Of a stretch of 64,000 bases of DNA, positions 1 through 8,797 are shown in pieces. The DNA is from an uncultured Tenacibaculum sp. Lineage in GTDB: Bacteria; Bacteroidota; Bacteroidia; Flavobacteriales; Flavobacteriaceae. Position numbers and translations under genes: made by a program. The notes under the pieces were generated by a model. That model was not told the origin of the DNA, made no database searches, and saw nothing but the letters and a program-made list of their open reading frames with translations. The first letter of the stretch is position 1, and the number at the start of each line of letters is the position of its first letter. Where the stretch lies: assembly GCA_947492185.1 (NCBI GenBank), contig CANLMR010000001.1, positions 1,078,433-1,142,432 on the forward strand, written 5' to 3'.

Positions 1-1
1 G

Positions 2-742
2 TTTAATTCAATTGATTTAGAAAAATTATCTGGAACTATTATAGGAGTTCCTGTGGTAAATGTTCCTTCAATTTTAGTAAATGAAAGGCGATTTGTAGAT
101 GGCGTTGATTTGAATAGAATTATGCCTGGAGATAAAGACGGTAATAGGAGTGAAATTTATGCGAATAGAATTGTAAATAGAATCGTTAAAAATTTTGATT
201 TTTTACTTGATTTGCATACAGCTAGTTTTGGTAGAGTAAATTCATACTATGTTAGAGCTGATTTATCATCTAAAATAGCCAAACAATTGGCGTTAATTCA
301 AAACCCTCAGATTATATTAAACGCTCCTCCTAAAGATGGAACTTTAAGAGGAGCAGCTTCTGATTTAGGAATTGATGCTATTACAATTGAAGTTGGAGAT
401 CCAGATAAATTTCAAAAAGGCATGATTCGTTCAAGTTTAACAGGTGTATACAATACACTTTCATTTTTAAACATGTACGATGAGGATATGGATAAAGAAG
501 AAGATAAAGTTATAATTTGTAAGAAATCATATTGGATTTATAGTCAAATAGGTGGAATTATTCAAGTGCATGTGCAGTTAACACAACAATTAAAAAAAGG
601 AGAATTAATAGCTACAGTTAGAGATGTTTTTGGTCAAGTTTTAAAAGAGTATTATGCTCCAGAAGATGGAATTGTTATTGGTAAAAGTATTAACCCAATT
701 GGTCAAACAGGAAGTAGAATAATTCATCTAGGAATTTCATAA
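2..742 (+). CDS. Succinylglutamate desuccinylase/aspartoacylase family protein (5' partial)
   Basis: The reading frame is open to the window edge, so the start lies outside; the GTG at 53 is internal. The family consists of zinc-dependent hydrolases related to M14 carboxypeptidases that cleave N-acyl amino acids. Visible are DLNRIMPGD, DLHTAS (metal-site region) and the downstream IEVGDP glutamate motif, followed by a beta-rich C-terminal segment (YWIYSQIGGIIQVHV onward, ending RIIHLG) typical of the bacterial members. The N-terminal HxxE zinc motif is not in view. The substrate cannot be told from sequence. A strong terminator follows. Confidence 0.82.
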   Translation, partial: FNSIDLEKLSGTIIGVPVVNVPSILVNERRFVDGVDLNRIMPGDKDGNRSEIYANRIVNRIVKNFDFLLDLHTASFGRVNSYYVRADLSSKIAKQLALIQNPQIILNAPPKDGTLRGAASDLGIDAITIEVGDPDKFQKGMIRSSLTGVYNTLSFLNMYDEDMDKEEDKVIICKKSYWIYSQIGGIIQVHVQLTQQLKKGELIATVRDVFGQVLKEYYAPEDGIVIGKSINPIGQTGSRIIHLGIS

Positions 743-748
743 TTATTA

Positions 749-788
749 AAAAGCCTTAACTATACTATACAAGTTAAGGCTTTTTTTA
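749..788 (+). terminator. Rho-independent terminator after the aspartoacylase-like gene
   Basis: Inverted repeat AAGCCTTAACT / AGTTAAGGCTT followed by seven T residues, just after the stop at 742. The recQ promoter element begins four bases after it. Confidence 0.85.
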
Positions 789-791
789 TAG

Positions 792-799
792 TACTTTTG
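792..799 (+). promoter_or_regulatory. Bacteroidota -7 element before recQ
   Basis: TACTTTTG matches TAnnTTTG. It ends only four bases before the recQ ATG at 804, so the transcript would start at or next to the start codon. No clear -33 TTG is seen. Confidence 0.5.
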
Positions 800-803
800 T
801 CTA

Positions 804-2915
804 ATGAATTTAATTGATGAAAAGGACTTATTACAGAAACTAAAATCGAACTTTGGATATGATAGTTTTCGGTTGAAGCAGCAAAAAATTGTTGAGAACA
901 TATTAGCAAAAAATAATACATTGGTAATTATGCCAACTGGAGGAGGAAAATCAATTTGTTTCCAATTGCCAGCGTTATTCTTTGATGGAATTACTTTAGT
1001 GATTTCTCCATTAATCGCTTTAATGAAAGATCAAGTTGATAGCTTAAAAGCAAATGGAATTCCTGCAACGTATTTTAACAGTAGTCAATCAAATGAAGAG
1101 CAACAACATGTTTTTGATGCTATAGCAAATAAACAAGTAAAACTGCTTTATGTTGCGCCAGAAAGCCTTCCTTTTCTACAGAATATCTTAAATCAAAATT
1201 ATATTAGTTGTATCGCTATTGATGAAGCACATTGTATTTCATCTTGGGGACATGATTTTCGCCCTTCATATAAACAATTAGCCTTTTTAAAAAAATCATT
1301 ACCAGAAGTTCCTGTTGTTGCATTAACTGCAACTGCTGATAAAGCTACACAAGAAGATATTCTTGAACAGCTAGCTATACCAAATGCAATTCGTTATGTT
1401 AGTTCTTTTAATCGCGAAAATATTGCATTAGAAGTTCGTCCAGCAAATGATAGAGTAAATCAGATTATAAAGTTTATCAACCAGAGAGTTAATGAATCTG
1501 GAATTGTGTATTGTTTAAGTAGAAAAGCTACAGAACAATTAGCTAGTAAATTATCACAAAACGGTATAAAAGCAAAAGCATATCATGCAGGTTTATCGTT
1601 TGAAGAGAGATCAACTATACAAGAAGGTTTTATTAAAGATGATATTCCTATTATATGTGCAACAATTGCATTCGGAATGGGAATTGATAAATCTAACGTT
1701 CGTTGGGTAATTCACTATAATATGCCGAAAAATATTGAAGGTTATTATCAAGAGATAGGACGTGCAGGAAGAGATGGATTAGCATCTCATGCCCTACTTT
1801 TTCATAGTTATGCAGATGTTATTCAATTACGACAATTTATTGCTAACACAGGAAATCAAGAATTACAAGAAGCAAAATTAGAAAGAATGAAACAGTTTGC
1901 AGAAGCAACTGTTTGTAGAAGAAGGATTTTATTAAGCTATTTTGGAGAGCTAGTTGAAGAAGATTGTGGTAATTGCGATATATGTAAGAATCCACCACAG
2001 TTTTTTGACGGAACGTTAATCGCACAAAAAGCATTGTCTGCTATTTATAGATTGAAAGGTAAAGAAGCCATGGGAACTGTAATTGATGTATTGCGCGGAG
2101 CCCAAAATGCAACAGTATTAGATAAAAATTATAATACGTTAAAAACGTATGGAGTTGGAAAAGATATTTCTTGGAGAGATTGGCAACATTATATGATTCA
2201 ATTAGTTAATCAGGGATTTTGTCAAATAGCTTTTCATTTGAATAATACATTGCAATTGACAGCTTTCTCAGAGAAAATATTATTTAAAGGTGAAAAAGTT
2301 AGATTAACTGTTCCAACAGTAATTCAAAAAGAAACTCCTGCTCAGAAAAAAGTTCAGAAGAAGAAAACAGCTACAAAAGATACGTTGTTTGAAAGACTGC
2401 GAAAATTAAGATATCAAATTGCTCAAGAAGAAGACATTGCTGCCTATTTAGTTTTTAGTGATGCGACTTTAAGAGAGCTAGAAACTCAGCGACCTCAAAC
2501 GGATAATGAATTCCTTGCAATTAGTGGAGTTGGACAAAGAAAGTTAGAAGTTTATGGAGGCGAGTTTATGGAAGAAATCAGGTCTTTTATAAAGGAAAAG
2601 AAAAAAGGAAAAAAAGACACCACATTAGAAACCTATAAATTATATCAAGAAGGTTTTTCAGTAGAAGAAATAGCAATTCAAAGAGGATTAAAAGAACAAA
2701 CGATTTTCTCTCATTTAGCGAAGTTGTATCTTGAAGGAAAAGATATAAGTCTTGATAAGTTTATTGATACCAATACATTGAAGTTAATTCAAAATGCCAA
2801 AAAAGTCTTGAAGAATGAAACTGCGTTAAAACCATACTTTGAGTTTTTAGGAGAGAAGGTTACTTATGAACAAATCAGAATCGGATTAACTATTTTGCAG
2901 AAAAAAACAATTTAA
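804..2915 (+). CDS. recQ: ATP-dependent DNA helicase RecQ
   Basis: A 703-residue 3'-5' DNA helicase of the RecQ family, used in recombination and replication-fork repair. Walker A PTGGGKS is at residues 44-50, the DEAH box is in [18 protein letters not shown], motif VI is in [11 protein letters not shown], and the RecQ zinc cluster is in [23 protein letters not shown] winged-helix RQC region and an HRDC domain (about residues 525-600) follow, then an extra C-terminal helix-turn-helix region (about 610-703) as in long Bacteroidota RecQ proteins. Monocistronic: terminators or repeats lie on both sides. The promoter suggests little or no 5' leader. Confidence 0.95.
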   Translation: MNLIDEKDLLQKLKSNFGYDSFRLKQQKIVENILAKNNTLVIMPTGGGKSICFQLPALFFDGITLVISPLIALMKDQVDSLKANGIPATYFNSSQSNEEQQHVFDAIANKQVKLLYVAPESLPFLQNILNQNYISCIAIDEAHCISSWGHDFRPSYKQLAFLKKSLPEVPVVALTATADKATQEDILEQLAIPNAIRYVSSFNRENIALEVRPANDRVNQIIKFINQRVNESGIVYCLSRKATEQLASKLSQNGIKAKAYHAGLSFEERSTIQEGFIKDDIPIICATIAFGMGIDKSNVRWVIHYNMPKNIEGYYQEIGRAGRDGLASHALLFHSYADVIQLRQFIANTGNQELQEAKLERMKQFAEATVCRRRILLSYFGELVEEDCGNCDICKNPPQFFDGTLIAQKALSAIYRLKGKEAMGTVIDVLRGAQNATVLDKNYNTLKTYGVGKDISWRDWQHYMIQLVNQGFCQIAFHLNNTLQLTAFSEKILFKGEKVRLTVPTVIQKETPAQKKVQKKKTATKDTLFERLRKLRYQIAQEEDIAAYLVFSDATLRELETQRPQTDNEFLAISGVGQRKLEVYGGEFMEEIRSFIKEKKKGKKDTTLETYKLYQEGFSVEEIAIQRGLKEQTIFSHLAKLYLEGKDISLDKFIDTNTLKLIQNAKKVLKNETALKPYFEFLGEKVTYEQIRIGLTILQKKTI

Positions 2916-2927
2916 AATAGAGAAAAA

Positions 2928-2998
2928 AGGCTGTCTAAAAATTAAATAGTAACGTCATTACTTCACTTTGTTCGCAATTACGACTTTTTAGACAGCTT
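2928..2998. repeat. Intergenic palindromic repeat / bidirectional terminator-like hairpin
   Basis: Outer inverted repeat AGGCTGTCTAAAAA / TTTTTAGACAGCTT encloses an inner palindrome (CGTCATTACTTC near 2953, GCAATTACG near 2974). It lies between convergent recQ and the minus-strand gene ending at 3008. The inner part resembles a dispersed Bacteroidota repeat whose usual form contains CGTCATTGCGA and GAAGTGAAGCAATC; a related copy is inside the mutase gene at 12594-12680. Confidence 0.7.
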
Positions 2999-3007
2999 GT
3001 ATTTTAA

Positions 3008-3628
3008 CTATTGTTCTTTTAAATTCTCCATTTCAATAATGATATCATCAAGTTTAGAAAATAAAGTACTGTATAAAATCCTTGTAGATATACTGTAAAC
3101 TACTGTACAAATAATAGAAATTACTACAGCCATAATTAAACCAACACCTAGTATTTGCATTAAAGTAGTTTCTTCAGAAATAAATTTAGATAAAAAACTA
3201 TTCTCCCTAATAGAATATGCCAAACCAAAAATTGAAATTACAGCTAGAGGCAATACAAAAACAAAGAGGTTTTTTGTTGATTTAGTAATAGAGGAAATGA
3301 TTTTTCTATAATTCTTTAAATACGTTAAATTATCTGATTTGATATCAAGGTTATTAAACCTACTTAATAAACTTTTATTAAAAAAGTATAGGCACATAAT
3401 TAAGAATGCACCATATATCCCTATTATATATTGCGAGAAAATTGCCATTCCTATTATTACTAAAATAGCCATAGGAATTAAACCTTTATTATCAAATTCA
3501 TAAGTTCTCTTAATCTTGTTAATTATCGATTTAGATTTCTGATTATATAAATCATTTATTTGTGGAGCAATTAATGAATCTTCATTAATAAATGCTTCAT
3601 TCCATATTTTTTCAATTGATTTTTCCAT
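3008..3628 (-). CDS. Membrane protein downstream of ECF sigma, candidate anti-sigma factor
   Basis: A 206-residue protein with a soluble N-terminus (about 50 residues) and four predicted hydrophobic segments (near residues 50-65, 70-85, 120-138 and 155-182). Its first 17 bases overlap the end of the ECF sigma gene, so the two are translationally coupled. That position and the soluble-N-terminus-plus-membrane design are usual for anti-sigma factors. No zinc-finger anti-sigma motif is visible, so the role is inferred from context only. Confidence 0.6.
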   Translation of the reverse strand: MEKSIEKIWNEAFINEDSLIAPQINDLYNQKSKSIINKIKRTYEFDNKGLIPMAILVIIGMAIFSQYIIGIYGAFLIMCLYFFNKSLLSRFNNLDIKSDNLTYLKNYRKIISSITKSTKNLFVFVLPLAVISIFGLAYSIRENSFLSKFISEETTLMQILGVGLIMAVVISIICTVVYSISTRILYSTLFSKLDDIIIEMENLKEQ

Positions 3629-4094
3629 CTAATAATTCTTTTAATTGTTTTTTAATTCTGTTTATTCTAACTGCAATATTGTTAGCGCTAGTTCCAATAA
3701 TAACAGCAATTTCTTTGTAAGGATTTTCTTCTAAATGCAATAAAATAATCGCTCTATCTACTTCTGAAAGCTTTTTAATAGCATCGTATAACAAATTCAA
3801 ATGTTCGTTTTCAAAAGCGCTATTATTCTCTGATAGTTCGTTTGAAAATTCAACTTTTCTACGTTGTCTTTGGTTTTTCTTACTTAACGTTAAACAAACA
3901 TTTAAAGTAATTCTATAAATCCATGTAGACCATTTAGACTTTTCTTGAAAAGCTTCTCTTGTTTTCCAAATTTGTAAACAAGCTTCTTGATAAAAGTCTT
4001 CAAAATCTTCCTGAGAATCTGTATACGCTCTACAAATCTTTATAATTAAACCAGCATGAGGTAGAATAGAAGTTGTATAAAAATCGTTACTCAA
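3612..4094 (-). CDS. RNA polymerase sigma factor, ECF subfamily
   Basis: A 160-residue extracytoplasmic-function sigma factor. Region 2 is seen in SQEDFEDFYQEACLQIWK (DFxQEaflxlw type) with the -10 recognition segment KSKWSTWIYRITLNVCL. Region 4 is the C-terminal helix-turn-helix in LSEVDRAIILLHLEENPYKEIAVIIG and following. The best start is a TTG at 4094, since no ATG is suitably placed. Its target promoters are unknown; ECF-like elements seen at 24423 and in the 32.7-33.6 kb array are candidates only by promoter type. Confidence 0.88.
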   Translation of the reverse strand: MSNDFYTTSILPHAGLIIKICRAYTDSQEDFEDFYQEACLQIWKTREAFQEKSKWSTWIYRITLNVCLTLSKKNQRQRRKVEFSNELSENNSAFENEHLNLLYDAIKKLSEVDRAIILLHLEENPYKEIAVIIGTSANNIAVRINRIKKQLKELLDGKIN

Positions 4095-4170
4095 AATTTA
4101 GTATTTACCTGATTAGTAAATCGAGAATTTAAAATATTACAAGAAAGGTAAAATTTTTAAATTATTTTAT

Positions 4171-4212
4171 TTTCAATAATTTTTGAAAGTTTCGAATTTA
4201 GTTGTATGTTTG
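4171..4212 (+). promoter_or_regulatory. Promoter and palindromic operator of the GbsR/MarR-type regulator
   Basis: TTTCAATAATTTTTGAAA (4171-4188) is a TTTCA-N8-TGAAA palindrome. TTTG at 4182-4185 (-33) and TATGTTTG at 4205-4212 (-7, TAnnTTTG) are 19 bases apart, so the -33 element lies within the operator's right half. The start codon at 4217 is four bases after the -7 element. Nearly the same 18-mer recurs at 4742-4759, which suggests autoregulation plus control of the downstream operon. Confidence 0.6.
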
Positions 4213-4216
4213 TCTT

Positions 4217-4723
4217 ATGAAATTAGAAGACGCAAAAATAAAATACATTCATACTTGGGGGAGTTTAGCTACTAGTTGGGGCATAAATAAAACTATGGCT
4301 CAAGTACATGCGTTATTACTAGTTTCTACAAAACCATTATCTGCAGATGAAATTATGGAAGCCTTAAAGATATCTAGAGGTAATGTAAATATGAATGTTA
4401 GAGCCTTAATTGACTGGGGAATTGTAAGAAAAGAATTTGTAGTAGGAGAGCGTAAAGAATTCTTCGTTGCAGATAAAGATATTTGGGAACTTTTTAAACA
4501 AGTGACTAAAGAACGAAAGAAAAGAGAAATTGAACCAGTATTAAAAATACTTGATGAATTAAAGAGTGGAGTAGAAGATAATTCTGAAGAAGCAGAAACA
4601 TTTAAAAAAGTTATGAATGATTTATCTTCGGTAACAACCACAGTAAATGGAATTTTAGATAAAGCTATTAAAGCCGATGAGCATTGGTTGCTTTCTAATT
4701 TTACCAAAATGATAAAAAAGTAA
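4217..4723 (+). CDS. GbsR/MarR family transcriptional regulator
   Basis: A winged-helix regulator of about 168 residues. N-terminal YIHTWGSLATSWGINKTMAQVHALLL and the helix-turn-helix PLSADEIMEALKISRGNVNMNVRALIDWGIV match the GbsR-like branch of MarR regulators. A charged linker and C-terminal helices for dimerisation follow. The ATG at 4217 is preferred over an upstream TTG at 4202, because the TTG overlaps the -7 promoter element. The next four genes lie close behind and share its operator, so it is probably their regulator. The effector is unknown. Confidence 0.85.
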   Translation: MKLEDAKIKYIHTWGSLATSWGINKTMAQVHALLLVSTKPLSADEIMEALKISRGNVNMNVRALIDWGIVRKEFVVGERKEFFVADKDIWELFKQVTKERKKREIEPVLKILDELKSGVEDNSEEAETFKKVMNDLSSVTTTVNGILDKAIKADEHWLLSNFTKMIKK

Positions 4724-4741
4724 AAAAATTTAAACACAAAC

Positions 4742-4759
4742 TTTCAATAATTTCTGAAA
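4742..4759 (+). promoter_or_regulatory. Second copy of the TTTCA-N8-TGAAA operator
   Basis: TTTCAATAATTTCTGAAA differs at one base from the operator at 4171-4188. It ends two bases before the ATG at 4762. Binding there could block transcription or translation initiation of the four-gene operon. Confidence 0.55.
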
Positions 4760-4761
4760 AT

Positions 4762-5118
4762 ATGAAAATAATAAATAGAATAATAATTATACCTTTTGCA
4801 CTGCTGTTATTAGCAGGTTTATTCGAGCAAGGGTTGTTGACCTTAGCAGCTCTCTTAGCAATTCCTTTAGGGTTTTTACAAGTTTTATTTTGTCTAAGAA
4901 TAATAATTTCCTGGAAATCAATAAACAGAAAGGTTAAAGTATTTGAATTAAGTTACTTCATTTTAGTGGGAGTTTATTTTTTGCTATTCAATTACTCAAC
5001 TTCTGGAGCATTGTGGGATAATAAATTAATACAATTGGTTGTCTATTGTTTACCAGTACTTCTAGCATTTAGTGTCACATTCCTTTTAGAAAAAATAAAT
5101 TATGAAAACATTGAATAA
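4762..5118 (+). CDS. Small integral membrane protein
   Basis: 118 residues, almost entirely hydrophobic, with about four membrane segments (residues 5-22, 28-47, 60-78, 88-108). No recognised family. First gene of an operon; its last 17 bases overlap the next gene, and all four members run 4762-7294 with gaps of 0-3 bases. It therefore probably acts with the DCC oxidoreductase and TIGR01777 epimerase, but nothing in the sequence shows how. Confidence 0.7.
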   Translation: MKIINRIIIIPFALLLLAGLFEQGLLTLAALLAIPLGFLQVLFCLRIIISWKSINRKVKVFELSYFILVGVYFLLFNYSTSGALWDNKLIQLVVYCLPVLLAFSVTFLLEKINYENIE

Positions 5119-5923
5119 CCACACCATACTTTACGATGAAGATTGTCCTTTATGCAAGGCGTATACGAGTACATTCATTAGTGCAAAGATGCTCGATAAA
5201 GAAGGACGAAAACCCTATTGTGAAATTACTGAACATGAAAGAGAATTTATTGATGTTCCCAAAGCTGCAAATGAAATTGCATTAGTAGATACTGAGAAAA
5301 ATGAAGTTATCTATGGAATTGATAGCCTACTAAAAGTAATTGGTTTTTCTTTTCCTTTAGTAGAAAAAGTAGGAAATATAAAATCGATAAAGTTCTTTCT
5401 AAAAAGGTTGTATTCTTTTATTTCCTATAACAGAAAAGTTATTATGCCTTCTGAAAAAAAAGAAGATAATAATTTAGAGTGTTCTCCAAGTTTCAATTTG
5501 AAATATCGATTATTTTACATTGTTTTTGGTTTAATAATTACTGTAGTTACACTTTTTCATTTTTCTGAATTGATAACTATTCTTCCAAAATCAAGCTACA
5601 ATAGAGAAATCTTACTCGCCATAGGAATGTTACTTTCTCAGTATATGTTTGTGCTAAAAGAAGATTATCAAACCCGAATTAATTATATGGGTAATGTGAT
5701 CACTGTATCTTTATTTGGTTGTATTGCATTGGGGCAATTATTAATCTTAAATAGTCTGATTGAACTTTCTCAATTTATAATCTTATTCGGTTTTTCAGGA
5801 ACAGTAGCACTTATGTTTTTTGAGCATAAAAGAAGAATTAAACTTCTCCAATTGCCAACGTATTTGACCTGGACGTGGATAGGTTACCGATTAATAATTC
5901 TAATGATAATATTAAATGTATAA
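5102..5923 (+). CDS. DCC-family (DUF393) thiol-disulfide oxidoreductase-like protein with membrane C-terminus
   Basis: 273 residues. The N-terminus ILYDEDCPLCKAY carries the DxxCxxC motif of the DUF393/DCC family, a thioredoxin-fold group. After about residue 135 there are four or five hydrophobic segments, so this is a DCC domain fused to a membrane domain, longer than the usual stand-alone protein of about 130 residues. It overlaps the preceding membrane-protein gene and is three bases from the epimerase gene. Redox activity is family knowledge; the substrate is unknown. Confidence 0.8.
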   Translation: MKTLNNHTILYDEDCPLCKAYTSTFISAKMLDKEGRKPYCEITEHEREFIDVPKAANEIALVDTEKNEVIYGIDSLLKVIGFSFPLVEKVGNIKSIKFFLKRLYSFISYNRKVIMPSEKKEDNNLECSPSFNLKYRLFYIVFGLIITVVTLFHFSELITILPKSSYNREILLAIGMLLSQYMFVLKEDYQTRINYMGNVITVSLFGCIALGQLLILNSLIELSQFIILFGFSGTVALMFFEHKRRIKLLQLPTYLTWTWIGYRLIILMIILNV

Positions 5924-5926
5924 GTA

Positions 5927-6820
5927 ATGAAAATAGTTATAGCTGGAGGGACTGGATATTTGGGAAAGTTGCTTACCGAATATTATAAACAAGAAAAAGA
6001 GAATGAAATTTACATTTTAACAAGAAGTCAAAAATTGAATTCTAAAAATGTAAACTATATACAATGGGATGGTAAAACCAAGGGATATTGGACTGAGCTA
6101 CTTGAAGAAACAGATGTTTTAATAAATCTAACAGGGAAATCTGTAAACTGCAGATATACTAAAGAAAATAAAGCAGAAATTTATGCAAGCAGATTACAGA
6201 GCACAGCATTATTATGTGAAATTGTTCAAAACTTAATAATACCACCTAAAGTTTTTATCCAGTCTTCTTCAGCTACTATTTACAGGCATTCAGAAGATAA
6301 ATTAATGACTGAAAAAGATGGAGAAATAGGAGTAGATTTTTCTATGGATGTTTGTAAAAAATGGGAACAAGTATTTAATAGTTATGAGTTACCAAAAACA
6401 CGAAAGATTATTACGAGAACTTCGATTGTATTGGGTAATCAAGGAGGAGCTTTTCCTCTTATGAAGAGAATGACCAAATTTGGTTTAGGAGGACAACAAG
6501 GAAAAGGGAATCAATTTATCAGTTGGATTACCGAGAAAGACTATGTACTAGCAATTGACTATTTAATACATAAGCCATCAGGTGTTTACAATTTATGTGT
6601 TCCTAATCCAATTACAAATAGAGGATTTCAAAAGGAACTTCGTAGGAAATTAAAAGTTCTAGTAGGGATTAATACTCCAAAACTGTTATTAAGTATAGGT
6701 GCGAAGATTATCGGAACGGAAACAGAATTGTTATTGAAAAGTAGAAAAGTTTATCCTCAAAATCTTCTTGATTTAGGTTTTGAGTTTGGTACTACAAAGT
6801 TTAATGAATTAAAAATTTAG
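5927..6820 (+). CDS. TIGR01777 family NAD(P)-dependent epimerase (SDR39U1-like)
   Basis: 297 residues. The N-terminal Rossmann motif GGTGYLGK (residues 7-14) is followed by the family signatures WDGKT, INLTGKSVNCRYT and SRLQST. SSSATIY and RTSIVLGNQGGAFPLM also match TIGR01777 epimerases. An extended SDR of unknown substrate. Genes for this family often neighbour SRPBCC proteins, as here (the next gene starts three bases downstream). Cytoplasmic; probably works in the same pathway as its operon partners. Confidence 0.88.
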   Translation: MKIVIAGGTGYLGKLLTEYYKQEKENEIYILTRSQKLNSKNVNYIQWDGKTKGYWTELLEETDVLINLTGKSVNCRYTKENKAEIYASRLQSTALLCEIVQNLIIPPKVFIQSSSATIYRHSEDKLMTEKDGEIGVDFSMDVCKKWEQVFNSYELPKTRKIITRTSIVLGNQGGAFPLMKRMTKFGLGGQQGKGNQFISWITEKDYVLAIDYLIHKPSGVYNLCVPNPITNRGFQKELRRKLKVLVGINTPKLLLSIGAKIIGTETELLLKSRKVYPQNLLDLGFEFGTTKFNELKI

Positions 6821-6823
6821 CTT

Positions 6824-7294
6824 ATGCCAACAATTGTTTTATTTACAAAGATTAAAGCAAAAAAAGAATTAGTTTTTGATTTATCTAGAAGTATTGATTT
6901 ACACAAAATTTCAGCTCAAAAAACAGATGAAAAAGCAATTGCAGGAAGAAAGTCAGGATTGATTGAGTTGGATGAAACGGTAACTTGGCGAGCGAAACAT
7001 TTAGGTATTTATCAAAATTTCACTTCGAAAGTAATAGGATGTCGTCCTTCGGAATATTTTGCCGATAAAATGGTGTCTGGTGCGTTTAAAAGTTTTAAGC
7101 ATGAACATTTTTTCTCACATGAGAATAATACAACAACATTGGTTGATGTTATGGAGTTTATGAGTCCACTGGGTTTTTTAGGTAAGCTTGTTGATTTCTT
7201 CTTCTTAAAAAGATATATGAAACAGTTTTTAATTGAAAGAAATGATACTATTAAATTATATGCAGAATCAGACAAATGGAGGCAAATTCTATAA
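6824..7294 (+). CDS. SRPBCC family protein (ligand-binding START/Bet v1 fold)
   Basis: 156 residues. The start MPTIVLFTKIKAKKELVFDLSRSIDLH, the WRAKHLGIYQNFTSKV strand region and the C-terminal helix LVDFFFLKRYMKQFLIERN fit the SRPBCC cell-division-inhibitor-like group that often follows TIGR01777 epimerases. Likely binds a hydrophobic ligand; none is known. Last gene of the operon. No good hairpin terminator was seen in the 75 bases before the convergent MscS gene. Confidence 0.8.
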   Translation: MPTIVLFTKIKAKKELVFDLSRSIDLHKISAQKTDEKAIAGRKSGLIELDETVTWRAKHLGIYQNFTSKVIGCRPSEYFADKMVSGAFKSFKHEHFFSHENNTTTLVDVMEFMSPLGFLGKLVDFFFLKRYMKQFLIERNDTIKLYAESDKWRQIL

Positions 7295-7369
7295 AAAGAA
7301 CCTTCATCAGTGTTTTTATCGTAAGGTTGATGAATAGCTGTAGAAAATAAAATAGCAATAAAATAATTT

Positions 7370-8194
7370 TTAGTTTCCTATACTACCCAACTCTATTCCT
7401 TCAGAGTAGGCAACCTGAATTTTATTGTCACTAAATGCTTTTTTTACAACTTCATGTGTGTCAAAAGTAACTTGCCAAAAATGTTCAGGATGAACAAAAG
7501 GACGAATCGTTAATTCAATACTATGTGAATCAAAATTTTCTATTCCAATTTCAGGTTTAGGTTCATTTAATATGTTGTCAATATTACTTAAAGCATTTTC
7601 AATAATACCTTTAACTCTAGGAAAACTTTCAGCATATGGCATGGTTACATTAATCTCTAAACGGACCATTCCTTTTTTTGAATAATTAGTTACGACGCCG
7701 TCCGTAATTTTAGCATTAGGGATAATTAAAGTTTTGTTTCCTGGTGAAATTATGGTAGTACTAAAAATCCCAATTTCATCTACTTTACCAAATTTCTCTT
7801 CAACTTGAATCCAATCTCCAGATTTGTAGGGTTTTAAAGTGAGAATTAAAATTCCTGAAGCAAAGTTTCCTAAACTTCCTTGTAATGCCATCCCTACAGC
7901 AAAACCAATTGCCGCTAGCAATGCAACCAAACTAGAAAGATTTACTCCTAAAATTGAGGCTATTACCAATAAAAGAGATCCTTTTAAAATAAAAGAAATT
8001 AAAGACACTAAAAAAGGACGAATTGTATCGTCAAAACCAGCTTTCTCTAAAACTTTAGTTAAGACATTTACCAACTTATTTACTAGTTTCATACCTACCC
8101 ATAAAATAAGTCCACCTAATAATAATTTTGGTAAATAAACAAAGGTCTTTTCTTGTATGAATTGTAATATGCTTTCTAGGGTAATTGATTCCAT
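7370..8194 (-). CDS. Small-conductance mechanosensitive ion channel (MscS family)
   Basis: 274 residues, the size of E. coli MscS. Three N-terminal hydrophobic segments are followed by the pore helix AAIGFAVGMALQGSLGNFASGI (Gly/Ala-packed TM3), then the beta domain with LKPYKSGDWI and IGIFSTTIISPGNKTLIIPNA, and the mixed C-terminal domain. The protein would open on membrane tension and release solutes during hypo-osmotic shock. Monocistronic; convergent with the SRPBCC operon. Confidence 0.92.
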   Translation of the reverse strand: MESITLESILQFIQEKTFVYLPKLLLGGLILWVGMKLVNKLVNVLTKVLEKAGFDDTIRPFLVSLISFILKGSLLLVIASILGVNLSSLVALLAAIGFAVGMALQGSLGNFASGILILTLKPYKSGDWIQVEEKFGKVDEIGIFSTTIISPGNKTLIIPNAKITDGVVTNYSKKGMVRLEINVTMPYAESFPRVKGIIENALSNIDNILNEPKPEIGIENFDSHSIELTIRPFVHPEHFWQVTFDTHEVVKKAFSDNKIQVAYSEGIELGSIGN

Positions 8195-8256
8195 TATAGA
8201 GGTATATAAATTGATGTTAGTAAAACTAATTATTTTTTATAATAATAGAAATCAAT

Positions 8257-8733
8257 TTAGTTTATTTTTCCATCATGAAAAGCAGCTCTTTTCCAATTAC
8301 CAGATTTATAAACCCAAATATTTGTAACTCGATAACTATTTTCTTTTATAGTTGAATCTCTTTTAGAACTCACGTATACTCTGGCAGTAACAATAGCTGT
8401 TTTGTTATGGAAAACTGTTTCAATTTGATCCATTTTGTAGTAAAGTACTTCTAATTGACCTAATTTAATTTCTTTAGCTCTTTTCTTTAAATATTGAAAC
8501 CAACTTTCCTTTCGGATAGCTTTAGAAGAACTATTTGTATGAATATAATTTGTAGTAATCATTTCTTCAAGAGTATTAATGTCACCCTTTTGAAAAGCAT
8601 TATTAAAAGTTTCAATAGCTATGTTTAATTTTTCTTTAGACGAATAATCCTCAACTTCAGCGTTTTTATTAGAGCAGTTTAATAAAAAGTAAGATAAAGT
8701 TAATAGGAAAAAGAACTTATGTTTGGATTTCAT
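8257..8733 (-). CDS. NTF2-like (DUF4440-type) lipoprotein
   Basis: 158 residues. A lipoprotein signal ends at LLNCSNK. The body (FNNAFQKGDINTLEEMITTNYIHTNSSSKAI through VYKSGNWKRAAFHDGKI) has the pattern of the SnoaL/DUF4440 NTF2-like fold: helix, two short strands, then a final W-rich strand. Members act as ligand-binding or catalytic cone domains; the specific role is unknown. It lies upstream of the MscS gene in the same direction, with a 62-base gap. Confidence 0.7.
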   Translation of the reverse strand: MKSKHKFFFLLTLSYFLLNCSNKNAEVEDYSSKEKLNIAIETFNNAFQKGDINTLEEMITTNYIHTNSSSKAIRKESWFQYLKKRAKEIKLGQLEVLYYKMDQIETVFHNKTAIVTARVYVSSKRDSTIKENSYRVTNIWVYKSGNWKRAAFHDGKIN

Positions 8734-8743
8734 TTTTCTGGAT

Positions 8744-8778
8744 AAAAAAAGCCTTGTAGTTTTAAATACAAGGCTTTA
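8744..8778 (-). terminator. Terminator after the TonB-plug protein gene
   Basis: Stem AAAGCCTTGTA / TACAAGGCTTT with an eight-base loop and a T-run on the minus strand, 20 bases after the stop of the gene at 8798-9421. Confidence 0.8.
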
Positions 8779-8797
8779 TAAATTAATATTTTAATGT

